Assembly (NCBI RefSeq): GCF_947172395.1
Contig: NC_069100.1
Coordinates: 10,258,109 to 10,322,108 of the forward strand
Reading direction: 5' to 3'
DNA length: 64,000 nt
Source of the DNA: Bicyclus anynana
Taxonomy: Eukaryota > Arthropoda > Insecta > Lepidoptera > Nymphalidae
The number at the start of each line of letters is the position of its first letter. The first letter of the stretch is position 1. The position numbers were made by a program, and so were the translations under genes. Positions 1 to 12,818 of this stretch are shown here, in pieces. The notes beneath the pieces are model-generated. The model worked only from the letters and a program-made list of their open reading frames with translations, made no database searches and was not told where the DNA came from.

Positions 1-186
1 TATAAAATACAACAAAATAAGCACAAAGTTGAGATATACAAGTTCGTATTTTAGATTTTTCTTGAATTGATTTTAGCAGAATGTATTGATGACCTCAGAT
101 CAGCGTGGGCGATCTGACGGAGGGACGGGCGGGGAATGTGGTCTGAAAATGGTCTTAGATTCAATTCCAACTCGAACTATATGTAC

Positions 187-563
187 ATGACATGCTAGCT
201 GACGCCGCGCGGTTTCACTCGCGTGGTTCCCGGTCCCGTAGGGATAATAAAAATCCTTCCTCGGTAAATGGTCTTACTATTTTTTTATATTCTCTACAAG
301 TTAGCCCTTGGCTACAATCTCACTTGATGAAATCTAAGATGGAAGCGGGCTAACTTGTTAGGAGGAGGATAAAAATCCACACCCCTTTCGGTTTCTACAC
401 GACATCGTACAGGAACGCTAAATCGCTTGGTAGTACGTCTTTTTCGATACAACACTAACACGGTCTAACACTGAAAGAATTTTTCAAATCGAACCAGTAG
501 TTCCTGAGGTTAGCGCGTCCAATCAAACAAACAAACTCAGCTTTATAATATTAGTATAGATTA
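187..563 (-). mobile_element. Lep1-type Helitron-like element split by a SINE
   Basis: The 3' half (hairpin GCGCGGTTTCACTCGCG) lies at about 192-275. The 5' half (CTGAAAGAATTTTTCAAATC to ATTAGTATAGATT) lies at about 468-563. Between them is a partial SINE of the second family (281-445), so the Lep1 copy was there first. Confidence 0.72.
281..445 (-). mobile_element. SINE family 2, partial, inside a Lep1 copy
   Basis: Second tRNA-headed family, recognised by CAAGTTAGCCCTTGACTACA, GAAGCGGGCTAACTTGTTAG and CGGTTTCTACACGGCATCG in intact copies. The head portion is absent here. Confidence 0.75.
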
Positions 564-1267
564 TAAAACAAAGTCCTCCGTCGCGTCTGTTTTTTTGTTT
601 GTTTGCAATAAACTTGATTACCACCGAACCGATTTTCATGCCATTTTACTCGAAAAATAACATTTCAGAGACAGTTGCACTTGCCATTTTACTGACTGGA
701 TTTAATAATCATACAATAGGCGGTATGGCTCTGCCGGTAAATTGGTAACTAGTGGTGGTTTACCAGTAGGCTAAGTAAGCTGGAGCCTAGGGCGGCAGGT
801 TCTAGAAGGGCGACAAATTTGGCTAAAACAGTCTTACAGAAAAAAAAGCGAGTCTTGTATTATATTGTACATATTATAAAGTAGTAGAACATTAAAAACT
901 CTAAGTTTTGTTGACAAAAAACAATTAATTATATTGATTGTGATTAGTTCTCAACTTAAAAGCCTATTGGCGGCAAATTTGTAAATCCGCCATTGTTGGT
1001 AACTAGACACGACAAATACCTACCACCAAACAAAAACCCAAAAAAAATCGTATCTGCTTGCGACATCGCACCGTTTGAATAAAACCTTCAGACACTGAAC
1101 GTGTAGACTAGAGTTGTGAACAAAGTAGGTGTAGTGGAATAGAGCCTGAGTTGAAGGTTGTCGGCGTGACGGCCGTTACGTGTGACGTCACCCGCCAACG
1201 GTTGGGATTATTGCGATGGTGTAGTCCAGGAGACAGCGGCTAGATTTGATATTGCATGGCAACCTAT

Positions 1268-1542
1268 ATTAGTCTCACTGCTGTGCTCGAGTCTCCTCTC
1301 AGAATGAGAGGGGTTAGGCCAATAGTCCACCATGTTGGCAGACTTCACACACGCAGAGAATTAAGAAAATTCTCTGGTACGCAGGTTTCCTTACAATGTT
1401 ATCCTTCACGGTTTGAGACACGTGATATTTAACTTCTTAAAATGCACTCAACTGAAAAGTTGGAGGTGCATGTCCCAGACCGGATTCAAACCCACACCCC
1501 CCGGAGTCGGAGGCAAAGGTCATATCCACTATCTATCACGGC
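1268..1542 (-). mobile_element. SINE family 1 (tRNA-headed, GATGAT tail)
   Basis: Minus copy of the most common short repeat here. The tRNA-like head has a box B-like GGTTCGAATCC in intact copies, followed by a conserved body (AAATATCACGTGTCTCAAAC, CTTAATTCTCTGCGTGTGTG) and AATGATGATGATGA tails. Confidence 0.75.
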
Positions 1543-1682
1543 TCAGTCTAGAGTTGATCGCCCAATATAATTATTATTTTTTGTGTTTTTTACACTTAGG
1601 CCCTTGTTCTATGGGTTTTTCCAAGTGGAACCGGAATATTGGTTATATTTCAAAAAATATATTCTTTTATATATATTTTATG

Positions 1683-1965
1683 TAGAAGTAGGTGCGAGAG
1701 GACTACCAGCAAAATCTCTCTATAACTTGCTTAAAGAGCTTAGCCTCTAGAAGTGCAGCTAGTTCTATATTAGAACGACTATCCAAAGCTGTTCTAATAG
1801 GATCTTACCAAATTTGGCTAGGCAGGGAGAACAACACGAGCAGAGAAGGGGAGTGTTGATCGATCGTCAAGGAATTCCTTAACCCTACATCCTGTAGTCA
1901 CAAGTTCAGAACTATGCTCGGAGATTTTCTCTAAACCACGCGATGGACCCGGCACCCGCACGGTG
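1683..1965 (+). mobile_element. decayed retroelement coding fragment
   Basis: EVGARGLPAKSLYNLLKEL is readable at the start, resembling the tail of LINE-type ORFs as I remember them. The part at 1835-1925 recurs at 58730-58830 (AAGGGGAGTGTT, CCTTAACCCTACAT), so it is repetitive. Confidence 0.45.
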
Positions 1966-2396
1966 AATCCACGGAATGCTAAGATATTAGTCTCATAAGA
2001 AACAATTAAAAATAAAAAAAAATGTTTTGCAATCAGTACAGTAAGTAAAACATGGTTTTTTTTTATTATTCTACAAAATACATATTATAATTAAGCATAA
2101 CCTTAATACAACATACACCACTTCGGTTGTTCGACACCGATCGAATCGCCGAGAGTATTGTCTTCAGTACGTTATCTAGATATGTCGTTAAGCTCTTGCA
2201 CTACTCAGACATCCGGGTATCTTATACATAATGTATTAGCGAGCAGCTGATATGTTATGCGTTAATACATTCTTGTGCTAGGATTTAGTTAGAACGAGTT
2301 CTGTTAGCACGATCAGGCGCAGGACTGACTGCTTCACGTGCTATCCAAGGCACGGGTATATCAAACACCAATATACTTACCAACCCTGTAGCCCAG

Positions 2397-2528
2397 TGGC
2401 ACGTCGATTCTCTTTCTAAGATCGCAAACACTTTGAAAAATAGAAAAATGTATGGGAATGACAGATCTTGATCATGATTTTCAGTCCATGACCTGTCGAT
2501 AGCAAATGTAGAGAGAATCGACGTGCCA
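2397..2528. mobile_element. foldback element, ATTCTCTTTCTA family, inner arm partly lost
   Basis: GGCACGTCGATTCTCT at the left and AGAGAATCGACGTGCC at the right. Confidence 0.7.
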
Positions 2529-4079
2529 TTCGGCTACAGGTCATGGACTGAAAAGAATAGTTAGGCAACTAGTGCATACCCTGATCGACAACCTAATGCA
2601 CGAACCACGAACCCCGTTCTTTTAACGTCCGTCTTAACCGCGATCCGAATATAAAATAGAACATATATAGCGAACTTTAGCCATCAACATAATTATCATC
2701 CGATGATAACGGCTCACTCATGGACCAGGCTCTCTTATAGGAGAGGGGACGTGAAACTTATACCCACCATGCTGCTCCAATGTGGGTTGGCGGCCTTAGG
2801 GTGAAAATGATAAACTCCCTAACGGCCACTATCAGTAATGCTATTCTTTATCGATGTTTTTATAACTCGCGTGTTTTGAATTCATCTCTCATTTTCCATA
2901 GTATCTTACTAGCGGACGCCTTCGTCCGCGTGGAATTCAGTTTGTCACAAATCCCGCGAGAACCATAGATTTTTCCGGAATGAAAAGCTTACGTGTTAAT
3001 CCAGAGTAAAATCTATTTCCATTCCAAATTTTAGCCAAATCGCTTCAGTGTAAAGGAGGAACAAACATACACACAAAATGGCCTTTATAATATTAGTGTG
3101 ATTTGATAGATAGAGATAGTAATGTTCTCTCCGAGATACTGGGGTGTAATATTACCAAATACTATTAAGTATTCCTTAAAAAATCAGCGTTCAGTAAGAT
3201 AAGCGTTAGTGCGATTAGTTGCCAGTCTTTTTTTCTGTTTCCAGTAAATATTTCTCAATAATTAGCATCAATTAAACCGACGCGCTCTCGGCCGATTGAC
3301 TGTCGGCCTTGTCAACATAATTACGAGTAGTTTCTTGTAACTCTTAGCTGTGTTACGTAATCATTATTAATCTAATTAACTTACCATCATCGGACTCTCT
3401 TATAAGGGGGTAGTGAAGATCTAAAACCTTAGCAAATTCATCACTAGTGTAACGTTTGTAGACTATAAATATTATTAATGTATGTAACAGCTAGTAATCA
3501 CTGGCCTATCTAGGATTATTTACTAAGGTGGGCCCGGCCCCTGATATATCGCTGAGGAGAGTCGACACTCAATACGGGTCTACTGATTAAGTTGATTTTT
3601 CTTTGTATATTTTGTGTTTTGGCGTCCATTATAGAATTTTTAATCGGTAGCCCAGAATTCTGGGGTGGGCACGACCCACCCGACCCCCCGCCATATACGT
3701 CTATGATTTCAAACGCCCACAGAAGGGTCTTCTCGCCCACGTTGACTTAGCGTATTGTAGAGCGTTCTAATTGCATCTTCCACGAACCCTTTCTCTGTTG
3801 TCATCATCAACCTCAACATTAGCTTAGTTTTAAAGGCTAGGCTTATAGAAGAGGCTTTTTATGTGGGCCTTAGACCTGCTTCTATGCGTGTGGGTGGGCG
3901 TTAAGTGTTCGAATAAGAGGTCTGTTGAATAAGTGATCCATTTTTACTTAATAAAAGGTCATCTGCAAGATGGCACTTTAGACGAAATGTGAAAAATTTA
4001 GATATGCCTATAGAATATGGAAAACATATTATGACTGGGATGCACGAGGGCCGAAGTCGCTAGCAACAGCATGTATACA

Positions 4080-4276
4080 TAACTAGCTGACGCCACGCGG
4101 TTTCACCCGCGTGGTTCCCGTTACTGTAGGGATATGGGGATAATATATAGCCTATAGCCTTCCTCGATAAATGGGCTATGTAACACTGAAAGACTTTTTC
4201 AAATCGGACCAGTAGTTCCTGAGATTATCGCGTTCAATCAAACAAACTCTTCAGCTTTATAATATTAGTATAGACT
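4080..4276 (-). mobile_element. Lep1-type Helitron-like element
   Basis: CTAGCTGACGCCACGCGG at one end and AATATTAGTATAGA at the other; core and hairpin preserved. Confidence 0.8.
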
Positions 4277-4661
4277 AGTATGTATGTATGTATACATATA
4301 ATATAATAGCTAATATAATTGTGTAGGTACGTCTGTCGGAGCCGCGATGTTATTTGCATATGACATTTGTGGCGTGTCGCTCGCTGACCTTGAACGATGA
4401 CATTTGAGAGAAGGGATTCAGAGATCCGCAGCGCTGTTCACAAGACCACTCAAAACTGATATATAAAAAATAAAGTAAAGTTTATCAGAACTCGTCCGAG
4501 TAACCTAACTACTATTACGAGTAAAAAAGTAGGAAACGAAGAAACACTTTCTCTTCTCTTTACAAATACGTTCTCTTGACGGATTCTGTGTGACGAAGCT
4601 CTATACTAAATTACAGTAAGTTTTCTGTATGAGACATATTTCGTGTAGTTATTATTGATAA

Positions 4662-4858
4662 GCTGCTGGAATGGCGACCCCGCACCGGAAAGCGCAGTGT
4701 TGGTCGACCCCCAACTAGGTAGACCGAATATATCAAGCGGGTTGCAGGGAGCCGCTGGATGCTGGCGGCTCGAGACCGTTTTGTTTGGAAGTCCATGCAA
4801 GAGGCCTATGTCCAGCAGTGGACGTCCACCGGCTGACAATGATGATGAATGATGATTA
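4662..4858 (+). mobile_element. RTE-like LINE 3' end
   Basis: Encodes the end of a reverse-transcriptase ORF (in intact copies GHIVRRADGRWGPKVLEWRP through WTDDIKRVAG to KAYVLQWTSIG and stop), followed by a short GATGATGA tail. RTE-clade LINEs end in such short simple repeats. Confidence 0.72.
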
Positions 4859-4902
4859 TAGATAAGAAGTGATATCAAGCAAAGTAGCGGTCCCTTATAG
4901 TC

Positions 4903-5125
4903 ATACTAATATTTTAAAGAGGAAAGATTTGATTGTTTGTTTGTATGTTTTGAATAGGCCCTGGAACTACTGAACCGATTTGAAAAAATATTTCACTACT
5001 GGGAAGCCACTCTATAGGCTATATTTGTGAGCTTTAACTTCGACTGCTATAGGCTATATTTTATCCCCGTATTCGTATTCCTACGGGAAAGGGAACCCGG
5101 GTGAAACCGCGCGTTGTCTCCTAGT
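4903..5125 (+). mobile_element. old Lep1-related copy
   Basis: Diverged relative: CTAATATTTTAAAGAGG start, TTTG run, GGTGAAACCGCGCG and CTAG near the end. Similar degraded copies lie at about 5870-6065, 11545-11740, 14935-15021, 18290-18600, 30395-30473, 40135-40260 (minus) and 59262-59365 (minus). Confidence 0.6.
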
Positions 5126-5602
5126 TATAATTATAAATGTAAAATTAGTGTTTGTTTATTAACTTACCTATACCCGTAAACCGATCTTGATCTTGGTCAC
5201 CAAATATAATTAATTTTTTATCATATTATCGAAATCAAAAATCTTTAAAACACTTATATGTATATCTATGTATGTAAACGAAGTCGCACGTGTCTACTAG
5301 TTGACTATAAATGGGTCGATTTCTCAACAAACCAACTACAAAATACATGATAAGGTAAAGTATAAATTATGCGAAGGTTTTATTCATCTTGATACTATTT
5401 TCAAGGTTTTATTCAATTAAGCGATGTTTGTTACGAAATCTGATTTTGGTTTGCTGTATCTATTTTGTTTCTGTGAATCCTTTAAACGGTATTCGAATGC
5501 GACCTTAGCTCCACATCGTTGAATAATTTGAAAAGATTATTTTATTTCTCATTTTCATAATATTTTTATGAAAATAATTAAAATAAAATAATACATTTTT
5601 TT

Positions 5603-5852
5603 GTGATAGCTCAGTGGACATGCTCTGTGACCTCTGCCTCCGATTCCGGATGGTGTGGGTTCGGATCCGGTCCGGGGCATGCACCTCGAGCTTTTCAGTA
5701 GTGTGCATTTTAAGAAATTAAATATCACGTGTCTCAAACGATGAAGGAAAAACATCGTGAGGAAACCTGCGAAGTGAAGTCTGCCTAACCCCTCTCATTC
5801 TAAGAGGAGACTTGAGCTCAGCAGTGAGCCGAATACGGGTTGATAATGATGA
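5603..5852 (+). mobile_element. SINE family 1
   Basis: Head GTGATAGCTCAGTGG, box B-like GGTTCGGATCC; the middle of the body is deleted between the CATCGTGAGGAAACC and GAAGTCTGCC blocks. Confidence 0.75.
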
Positions 5853-6165
5853 ATACATTTTTTTATTCATAATATCTATAATATTCTAAAGAGGTCAAAT
5901 TTATGGTATGTCTGAATCTAGTGAAACTGAAAACTATTTTTTTCATTTTTTAGTGTTTTATATTTACACTAGAAATCCGCGTCATTTGTGTGTATCGTAT
6001 TCTATCCCCTTATTCTTACAGGAAAGGGCACTACGCAATACGCATGTGAAACCACGTGGCTAGTTCTAAATATTTAATTAAAGAAGCAGTAATACAAAAA
6101 TTGGACATTTCTCCCAGTCCCAATAAATAGAGAAAAAAAACCTACCTACTTCCGATAAATAATTT

Positions 6166-6402
6166 AGCATCGTCATCATTATTAGCCGATGGATGTCCAC
6201 TGTTGGACATAGGCCTCCTGAGTGGACATCCAAACGCACCACAGACTCGAGCCGCCAGCATCCAGCACCTCCCTACAACCCAGTTGATGTTGTCGGACCA
6301 CCTAGTGCGTAGTCGACCAACACTGCGCTTTCCGGTGTCAATCCAACACCTTGGGACCGCAACGTCCATCGTCTGAATGAAACCCATAGTTAACGTCTCG
6401 GA
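6166..6402 (-). mobile_element. RTE-like LINE 3' end, decayed
   Basis: Minus copy; SVGRLRTRWSDNINWVVG is readable, with substitutions throughout. Confidence 0.7.
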
Positions 6403-7565
6403 TCCTGAGGTCATCACTGGAAAAATAGATTCAATTACACCCTCTGTCATTTTATTTCATCGCTACCAGATTAAAGTTCATCTTAATTGTAACTAAGTCT
6501 TCTATGAAGATAGTCTAAAAATGTGGTAAGTACAAATGGTATGAGCGGAATAATTTATCATATGCGGAACCACACACGTTAATCCTCCCTCAAGGCTCCC
6601 ACATCGCGTTCCACACAGACTTGGGTCTCGCGGATTTTTTGTTTTAATATTATTTTTAAATCCGGCAACGGACCACAGCACATACGTCCTAACCGAACGT
6701 CCCGCGCATCTAATGGCGCCAAAAGATAATTAACATTTTATTCGACCAGTTTCGGTTTTAAAATTATTTTATAAGCAATATACATACCTAATCAATTCAT
6801 AGTGATCGGTTCGGAAATATTCGCTCGGCTATACTCAGTTATGCTTGTGAATCTGTGAACTCGCGACGTGTGGATAGGCTTTTGGTTCTTTTTTTTTTTA
6901 ACTGTGCACTCGGGACTCGGATTCCTGACCAGGTATGATGGTTTCTATAGTTTTTTTTATAAATAAAGTATAAAATTATGTTCGATTTTCAAATATTTTA
7001 AATCCATTTATTGCACGTGATTTACAATAATATCATTGAGCGTCATCTTATATAAAGATAATAATAATGGAATCACCAAGCTCCTATTAAAATAAATGGA
7101 ATGTTTGAATCTGATGTTATTTTTTTATTGTACGTCACAGCTCTAAAATCATTTCAAGTTAGATTTTTAATCGTAGGTTACTAAAATTTGGGTTTTAATT
7201 TTGTATTGTAGTAAATTCATAACTGAGGTACAAAATTGTAATTGTATTTTATTAAACTAGGTATTTAATATTTTTATTCTAAAATAAAAAATTGTGATAA
7301 TTTTATCATATTATCATTATAAATATAATATTAAATACATATTTGCATAATTAGTGTAACCTGTTTTTGTTTAGTTTTAAACTTCATTATAAATTATCTT
7401 GCACTGTTTTGTGAAGGAAAATTTAAATAATATGTGCATAGTATGTAGTTAGGTATAATTTACATTTGTATGCTAATTTATCGTGACTCAAGTTAGTCTA
7501 AAACCTGCTAATACTTAAGTAAGTAACAATGACGAAAGGAGGTAGATTTCTGATCACACTTCTGG

Positions 7566-7930
7566 CATCATCATCATCATCATATCAGCCCATGGACTTC
7601 CAAACATCACTATACTGTCACCTGCATTCAGCGAATCCCTGCGACTTGCTTGATGTCGTCAGTCCACCTAGTGGGGGGTCGGCCAACACTGCGCTTACTA
7701 GTGCGGGGTCGCCATACCAGCACTTTGGGACCCCAACGTCCATCGGCTCTTCGAACTATGTGCCCCGCCCATTGCTACTTCCGCTTCGCAACTCGTTGAG
7801 CTATGTTGGTGACTTTGGTTCTTCTGCGGATCTTCTCATTTCTGATTCGATCACGTAAAGATACTCCTAACATAGCTCGTTCCATCGCCCGCTGTGTGCC
7901 TTCTTATGAGGCCCATAGTTAGCGACCAAG
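7566..7930 (-). mobile_element. RTE-like LINE 3' end, longer copy
   Basis: Minus copy reaching further into the ORF than most, with the complement of GCCGATGGACGTTGGGGTCC and the upstream part around 7800-7930. Confidence 0.75.
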
Positions 7931-8568
7931 TCTTTTAGCATGTAAATGCTAAAATGCTAAAATATAATAGTCCGCTAATCATTTTAAATAAAACTACAAC
8001 TAAATACATGGACGATTTATATTAAAAAAAAACTTCAAACCCTTTTTAAAATATAGGAGTAGAATTTCGAAACATTTTGAATGACATTATTTTGAGTATT
8101 TTTTATGGTAGTAGTAGTAATGTGACTTTCCATAAAAACTTTCAACTGTTTGCTTTTCTGATTAATCTTCGCGAAAAAAGTATCCTATAACTTTCTGCAT
8201 ATTATGGTCTCAAATTGAGTACCATTTAGTTGTTTCAGCGTGATGTCCGGTCCAAAATTCATCCAATTTCAATCAGCAATTTTTGCGTTGTCTATGAAAC
8301 ATCCATCCACATTTTCTTATTCATATTAAACATGCACACACGTAAAATAATGACAGTTATTAAAATTAAATTAAACCAAAATCAATCAATCCACCATTAA
8401 TGATGCAATTACTCAATGTATGTCAATTCAACACATATCTACTCACTCGGGGGCTTCCCCGATAACATTTTCCTCTACTCAAGTAAAATTAGATTTTGAA
8501 TTACCTCATTTATTTATTTTTTACTAGCGGTTACATGGAATTCAATATTTTCCCAATGTCAATATATA

Positions 8569-8675
8569 AGGTTGCCTGGAAGAAATCGCTACGTAGCGAT
8601 AAGGCCGCCTTTTGTATCTTACTTTTTATTGTTTGTTTTTTCTTAGGTTGTGGTGTACAAATAAAGTATATATAA
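8569..8675 (+). mobile_element. LINE 3' tail, TAGCGATAAGGCCGCC type
   Basis: GAAATCGCTACGTAGCGATA then AGGCCGCCTTTTGTA, GTGTACAAATAAAGTATA. Confidence 0.6.
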
Positions 8676-8778
8676 CACTAAATAATCAATATTCATTTTA
8701 TTAACACTAATTTCCAAAATAAAAAAAAAATAAACTTTTGCTGGTGATAGGACTAAGAGACTTTGGAATTTGTTGGAT

Positions 8779-9231
8779 CAATAGGGTAGTTGACTCATAT
8801 CAAATTTAATATTAACAATATTAACTCGTGTAGTACATAGAATAAGGGTCCGAAGTATATCGATATTAATTAATAAAAGTTAAGGATTTCCTATAAAACT
8901 TAATCTAAAAATGATGTATTTTTTAAAAGTTTCCAAATGTCAAAAACGCTGTCGTCTATTTTGTGACGTCATACTTGATGTACTAAACGTCAAACTAAAT
9001 TGTTAGCTAATATTTTTGTCAAACGCTCCGTTTGTCAAGGATTCGTTAACGTGATATCATGAAATAGTTGAAATAATTAGACCAACATCTCCATCTGGCT
9101 CGTATTGCCAAAAAAATATTTAAAAATTTAAATTTCCATGTAATTATGTCTCAGCAAAATAGGATAATTTTTTTTCAATCTAATAACGAACAATTTAAGA
9201 CCATTTAAAAAAAGTGTCAACTAGCCTATTG
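8779..9231. mobile_element. TIR element, CAATAGG-AGTTGAC family, copy 1
   Basis: About 450 bp. Ends CAATAGGGTAGTTGAC and GTCAACTAGCCTATTG are inverted. Collinear with 13823-14328. No ORF. Confidence 0.78.
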
Positions 9232-9292
9232 AGTCGCAAAGTCAAAATTTAATCTTAATCCGCTCTTTCTTCGCAAGTTCTCTCGTCATGGG

Positions 9293-9402
9293 GTTGTCTG
9301 GTAGAGATTCCTGATAGTAATAAGGCCGCCTTTGCATGCTAAAATTAAATTATCATTTTTAATGTTTTTATTGTATTTTTGTGTGCAATAAATTATTTCT
9401 TC
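9293..9402 (+). mobile_element. LINE 3' tail, same type, diverged
   Basis: GGTAGAGATTCCTGATAGTA then ATAAGGCCGCC, GTGTGCAATAAATT. Confidence 0.55.
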
Positions 9403-9464
9403 TTAACTCAAATTCAAAGTAATGATAAATTAGTAGCTCTTTTGATGCATCATTACATTTGTTT

Positions 9465-9532
9465 ATTTACTTATCACCATAATTTTGCTATAATGTAAAA
9501 ACATTATAGCAAAATTATGGTGATAAGTAAAT
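9465..9532. repeat. perfect 32-bp hairpin with AAAA loop
   Basis: Arms 9465-9496 and 9501-9532 are exact complements; loop 9497-9500. Intergenic. Confidence 0.95.
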
Positions 9533-9677
9533 ACGCTAGCTTAAGACTAAAACTAAGCTTATTAAGTAGATAGCAATCATTGTATTAACATCACAGCATC
9601 TTATGGTAGCGTCCACATATCCACATCGTACGTATCGAACGCATCACATCAAATGGATTGTAGTATTCTTTGTATAG

Positions 9678-9941
9678 AGCCGTGATGGCCCAGTGGATAT
9701 GAAATTGGTATTCGATTCGGAGGGCGTGGGTTTGATTCCGGTCCGGGCATGCACCTCTAACTTTTCAGTTAAAGTAAAAACATTGTGAGAAAACCTGCAT
9801 ATCTGAGATTTTTCGTGTGAATTGTGAATTTTTTAACTCTCTGGCCAGCTTGGTGCACTATTGGCCTAACCCCTCTCATTCTGAGGGGAGACTCGTGCTC
9901 AACAGTGAGCCGGACATGGGTTGTCAATGATGATGATGATG
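9678..9941 (+). mobile_element. SINE family 1 with perfect 13-bp target-site duplication
   Basis: The copy runs from AGCCGTGATGGCCCAGTGG to a GATGATGATGAT tail. ATTCTTTGTATAG occurs immediately before (9665-9677) and after (9942-9954). This defines the exact ends of the element and shows target-primed insertion. Confidence 0.88.
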
Positions 9942-10345
9942 ATTCTTTGTATAGAAAGTCATACAAGTGCGTCCACTGATCCGCATCCTACGAATTTCGT
10001 GAATCTACCGTAAAATTAAAAATCCGTTTGTTGCGATGCGTCCGATACGTACGATGCGGATCTGTGGACGCCTGCCTTTAGCCGAAGACGAGGTCTCCGA
10101 CTTATTACGTCGCGTATTCATAATGAACTTCTGCAAAGTAACCTTCTATTGTAATGTATAGGTACTTTAATCATAATCTAGAGGTGACTTAACTGGCTAA
10201 GTCCACTGATGCGTTTGTTAATTTATCTGTATTTTCGCGGTAAACTCGAAAACGGCTAGTAGGATTTTCACGCGGTTTTTACCAATAAATAAAGCGATTC
10301 ATGAGGTAGGTCTAGGTATTACAGTTTGTCAAAGATACGTGTTGA

Positions 10346-10663
10346 GAGCCGTGATAGCCCAGTAAATATGACCTCTGCCTCCAAGTCCGGAGGGTGTGGG
10401 TTCAAATTCGGTCCGGGGCATGCACCTCCAACTTTTCAGTTGTGTGCATTTTAAGAAATTAAATATCACGTGTTTCAAACGGTGAAGGAAAAACATCGTG
10501 AGAAAACCTGCATACCAGAGAATTTTCTTATTTCTCTGCGTGTGTGAAGTCTGCCATTCCCCATTGGGCCAGCGTGGTGGACTATTGGCCTAACCTCTCT
10601 CATTCGGAGAGGAGACTCGAGCTCAGCAGTGAGCTGAATATGGGTTGATAATGATGATGATGA
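10346..10663 (+). mobile_element. SINE family 1, full length
   Basis: Complete head, body and GATGATGATGA tail. Confidence 0.8.
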
Positions 10664-12517
10664 AAGTTAGGTGTTAAATCGGTTAAAATTTAAATAAAGT
10701 TGGTAATGTTGGTTGTCAAAACTAAGTGTTTAATTAAGTTTTATCAAAATGTCACAAAAACAAGCGTTGGATGTAAAACACGAACGCCTTGACTGGCTTG
10801 GTGTTATGTTAAACCGACCAGTTTCGTAGACCTTTCCACGCGTTGTTTCCATAATGTTATGCGGTTTTTAATAACTTGGCAACTATAAAGTATGCTAATT
10901 TTTCATATCAATATAGAAGTAGATATGTTATGAAACCCATATCATACATTGTATACAGAAGTCAAACTTGAAGGCCAAAAATTTAAGTTACAAAGTTCCA
11001 TCGAAGGTTTAAGATGATTTGTATAAGAAAATATTAGAGGTTGATTTGGTTGGTTTACGTTGATCACTATTGTATGAATATTTATTCACTTAAGTTAAAG
11101 TTATGCTGGCATTTTAATACTTATAAATACAAGAGAAATGCATTAATAGTAAACACAGTATCTAACAATATAGTAATTTATGATACAATGTTTTTCAATC
11201 AATCAAACAAACAAACAAACTCTTCAGCCTTATAATATTAGTATTGATATGTTCTGCTTACCCTAAGAGATGTTTTGTAATGCTTATCAAGTGCAGATTT
11301 TCCCAGTTCGGTTAATTTTTCTTACTAGTGCATATCAATCAATTTTTGATTTTATGGCTTGCTGCTGTACCAACTGGGTACAATTTACTTCGCCAATGTC
11401 GCGTGGTAAGGAAGATACTAGTGCATATCCTGATCGACAACTTTTGCACGCCACTGTGTGTCTGTCTATATCATCTTGTTGGTGTAATTGCCTTAGCCAT
11501 TCTAGTTTGATGTAAAATAAATAAATAATTAATTAATAATAATCTATGCCAATATTCTACAGAGGTAAATAATATACGGAGGTTTGTGGTGTTGTAGGAA
11601 TCTCTGGGTCTACTGAACCGATTATGAAAACTCTTATACGACTAGAAAGCCTCGTTATTTGTGAATGTCAAAGGCTATATTTTATCCCTATATTCTCACG
11701 GGAACGGGAACTGCGTGAGGGAAACCGCGGGGGTCGCTAGTCATTGATAATCTTATTATATTCATTAACAAACACCTAATACAAGTATAACGTTCATACA
11801 TTAAACATCGCTTGAAAAAAGGTTAATTAAATCAGTTCTAATTTTTTATACAAATAAAAAAGCAAGCTCGTTGATGTCTTTTATATGGCAGCAGTCAACT
11901 GGCCTTGTATTTTTAAGTATGTTGTGTTGCTTACAGATAGCTAATTAAGTAACTTACGAAATACGATGTACTATTACGGCTAACGTATGACATTATTTCC
12001 TTCCATTTGATTTTAATAAAACAAAGTCTATAAAGATTATTTTTTTATATATAAAAGAATGGAAATTACCCTTAGGCGTGGGTAACACTATTCAGCCAAA
12101 AATTTGCTTGATTATCCAATTTTTATTTTCATGAAGTTTACTTATGCATAATATATTATGCTTCTATGTAATGCACGGCTATGTTGAGCTGTATACACTC
12201 TTTCGTTTTAAAGGTTACAGACATATGTCGCTATGGTAGGGTACTGTGTGTAACTCTTATATTTGAATTAATTTATTTTCTTTCTTTCTCATAGTATGTA
12301 AATTAAATTTGGAGTTTAGTAGCTGTTGGATTAATAATTAAGTTATTATCATAATCAGTTTATTTTAATGGCTCACTCAAGCCATGCATAAATGGCAACA
12401 AGGTAGCCTCTTTACAGGAGACAGGATTTGGGACTTCGACTTACCACGCGGCTCAAATGTTGGCTTGCCAGCTTATATTGTATTAATAATAATGTATTAG
12501 CTTGTACTCTTATGTAA

Positions 12518-12818
12518 AGAGCCGATAGCCCAGTGGATTAGACCTCTGCCTCTGATTTCGGAGGGTGGGTTCGAATCCGGTCCGGGGCATGCACCTCTGA
12601 CCTTTCAGTTGTGTGCATTTTATGAAATTAAATATCACATATCTCAAACGGTGAAGGAAAAACATCGTACATACCAGTGAATTTTCTTAATTCTCTGCGT
12701 GTGTGAAGTCTGCAAATCCGCATTGGGCTATCGTGGTGGACTATTGGCCTAACCCCTCTCATTCTGTGAGGAGATTCGTGCTCAGCAGTGAGCCGAATAT
12801 GGTTTGATAATGATGATT
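12518..12818 (+). mobile_element. SINE family 1
   Basis: Nearly full length; TTATGTA at both flanks may be a short target duplication. Confidence 0.78.

Noticed and set aside
4606..4878. Short frames around 4650, 15790, 22900, 43000 and 55150
   Set aside because: Pieces of the RTE-like LINE 3' end, not host genes.
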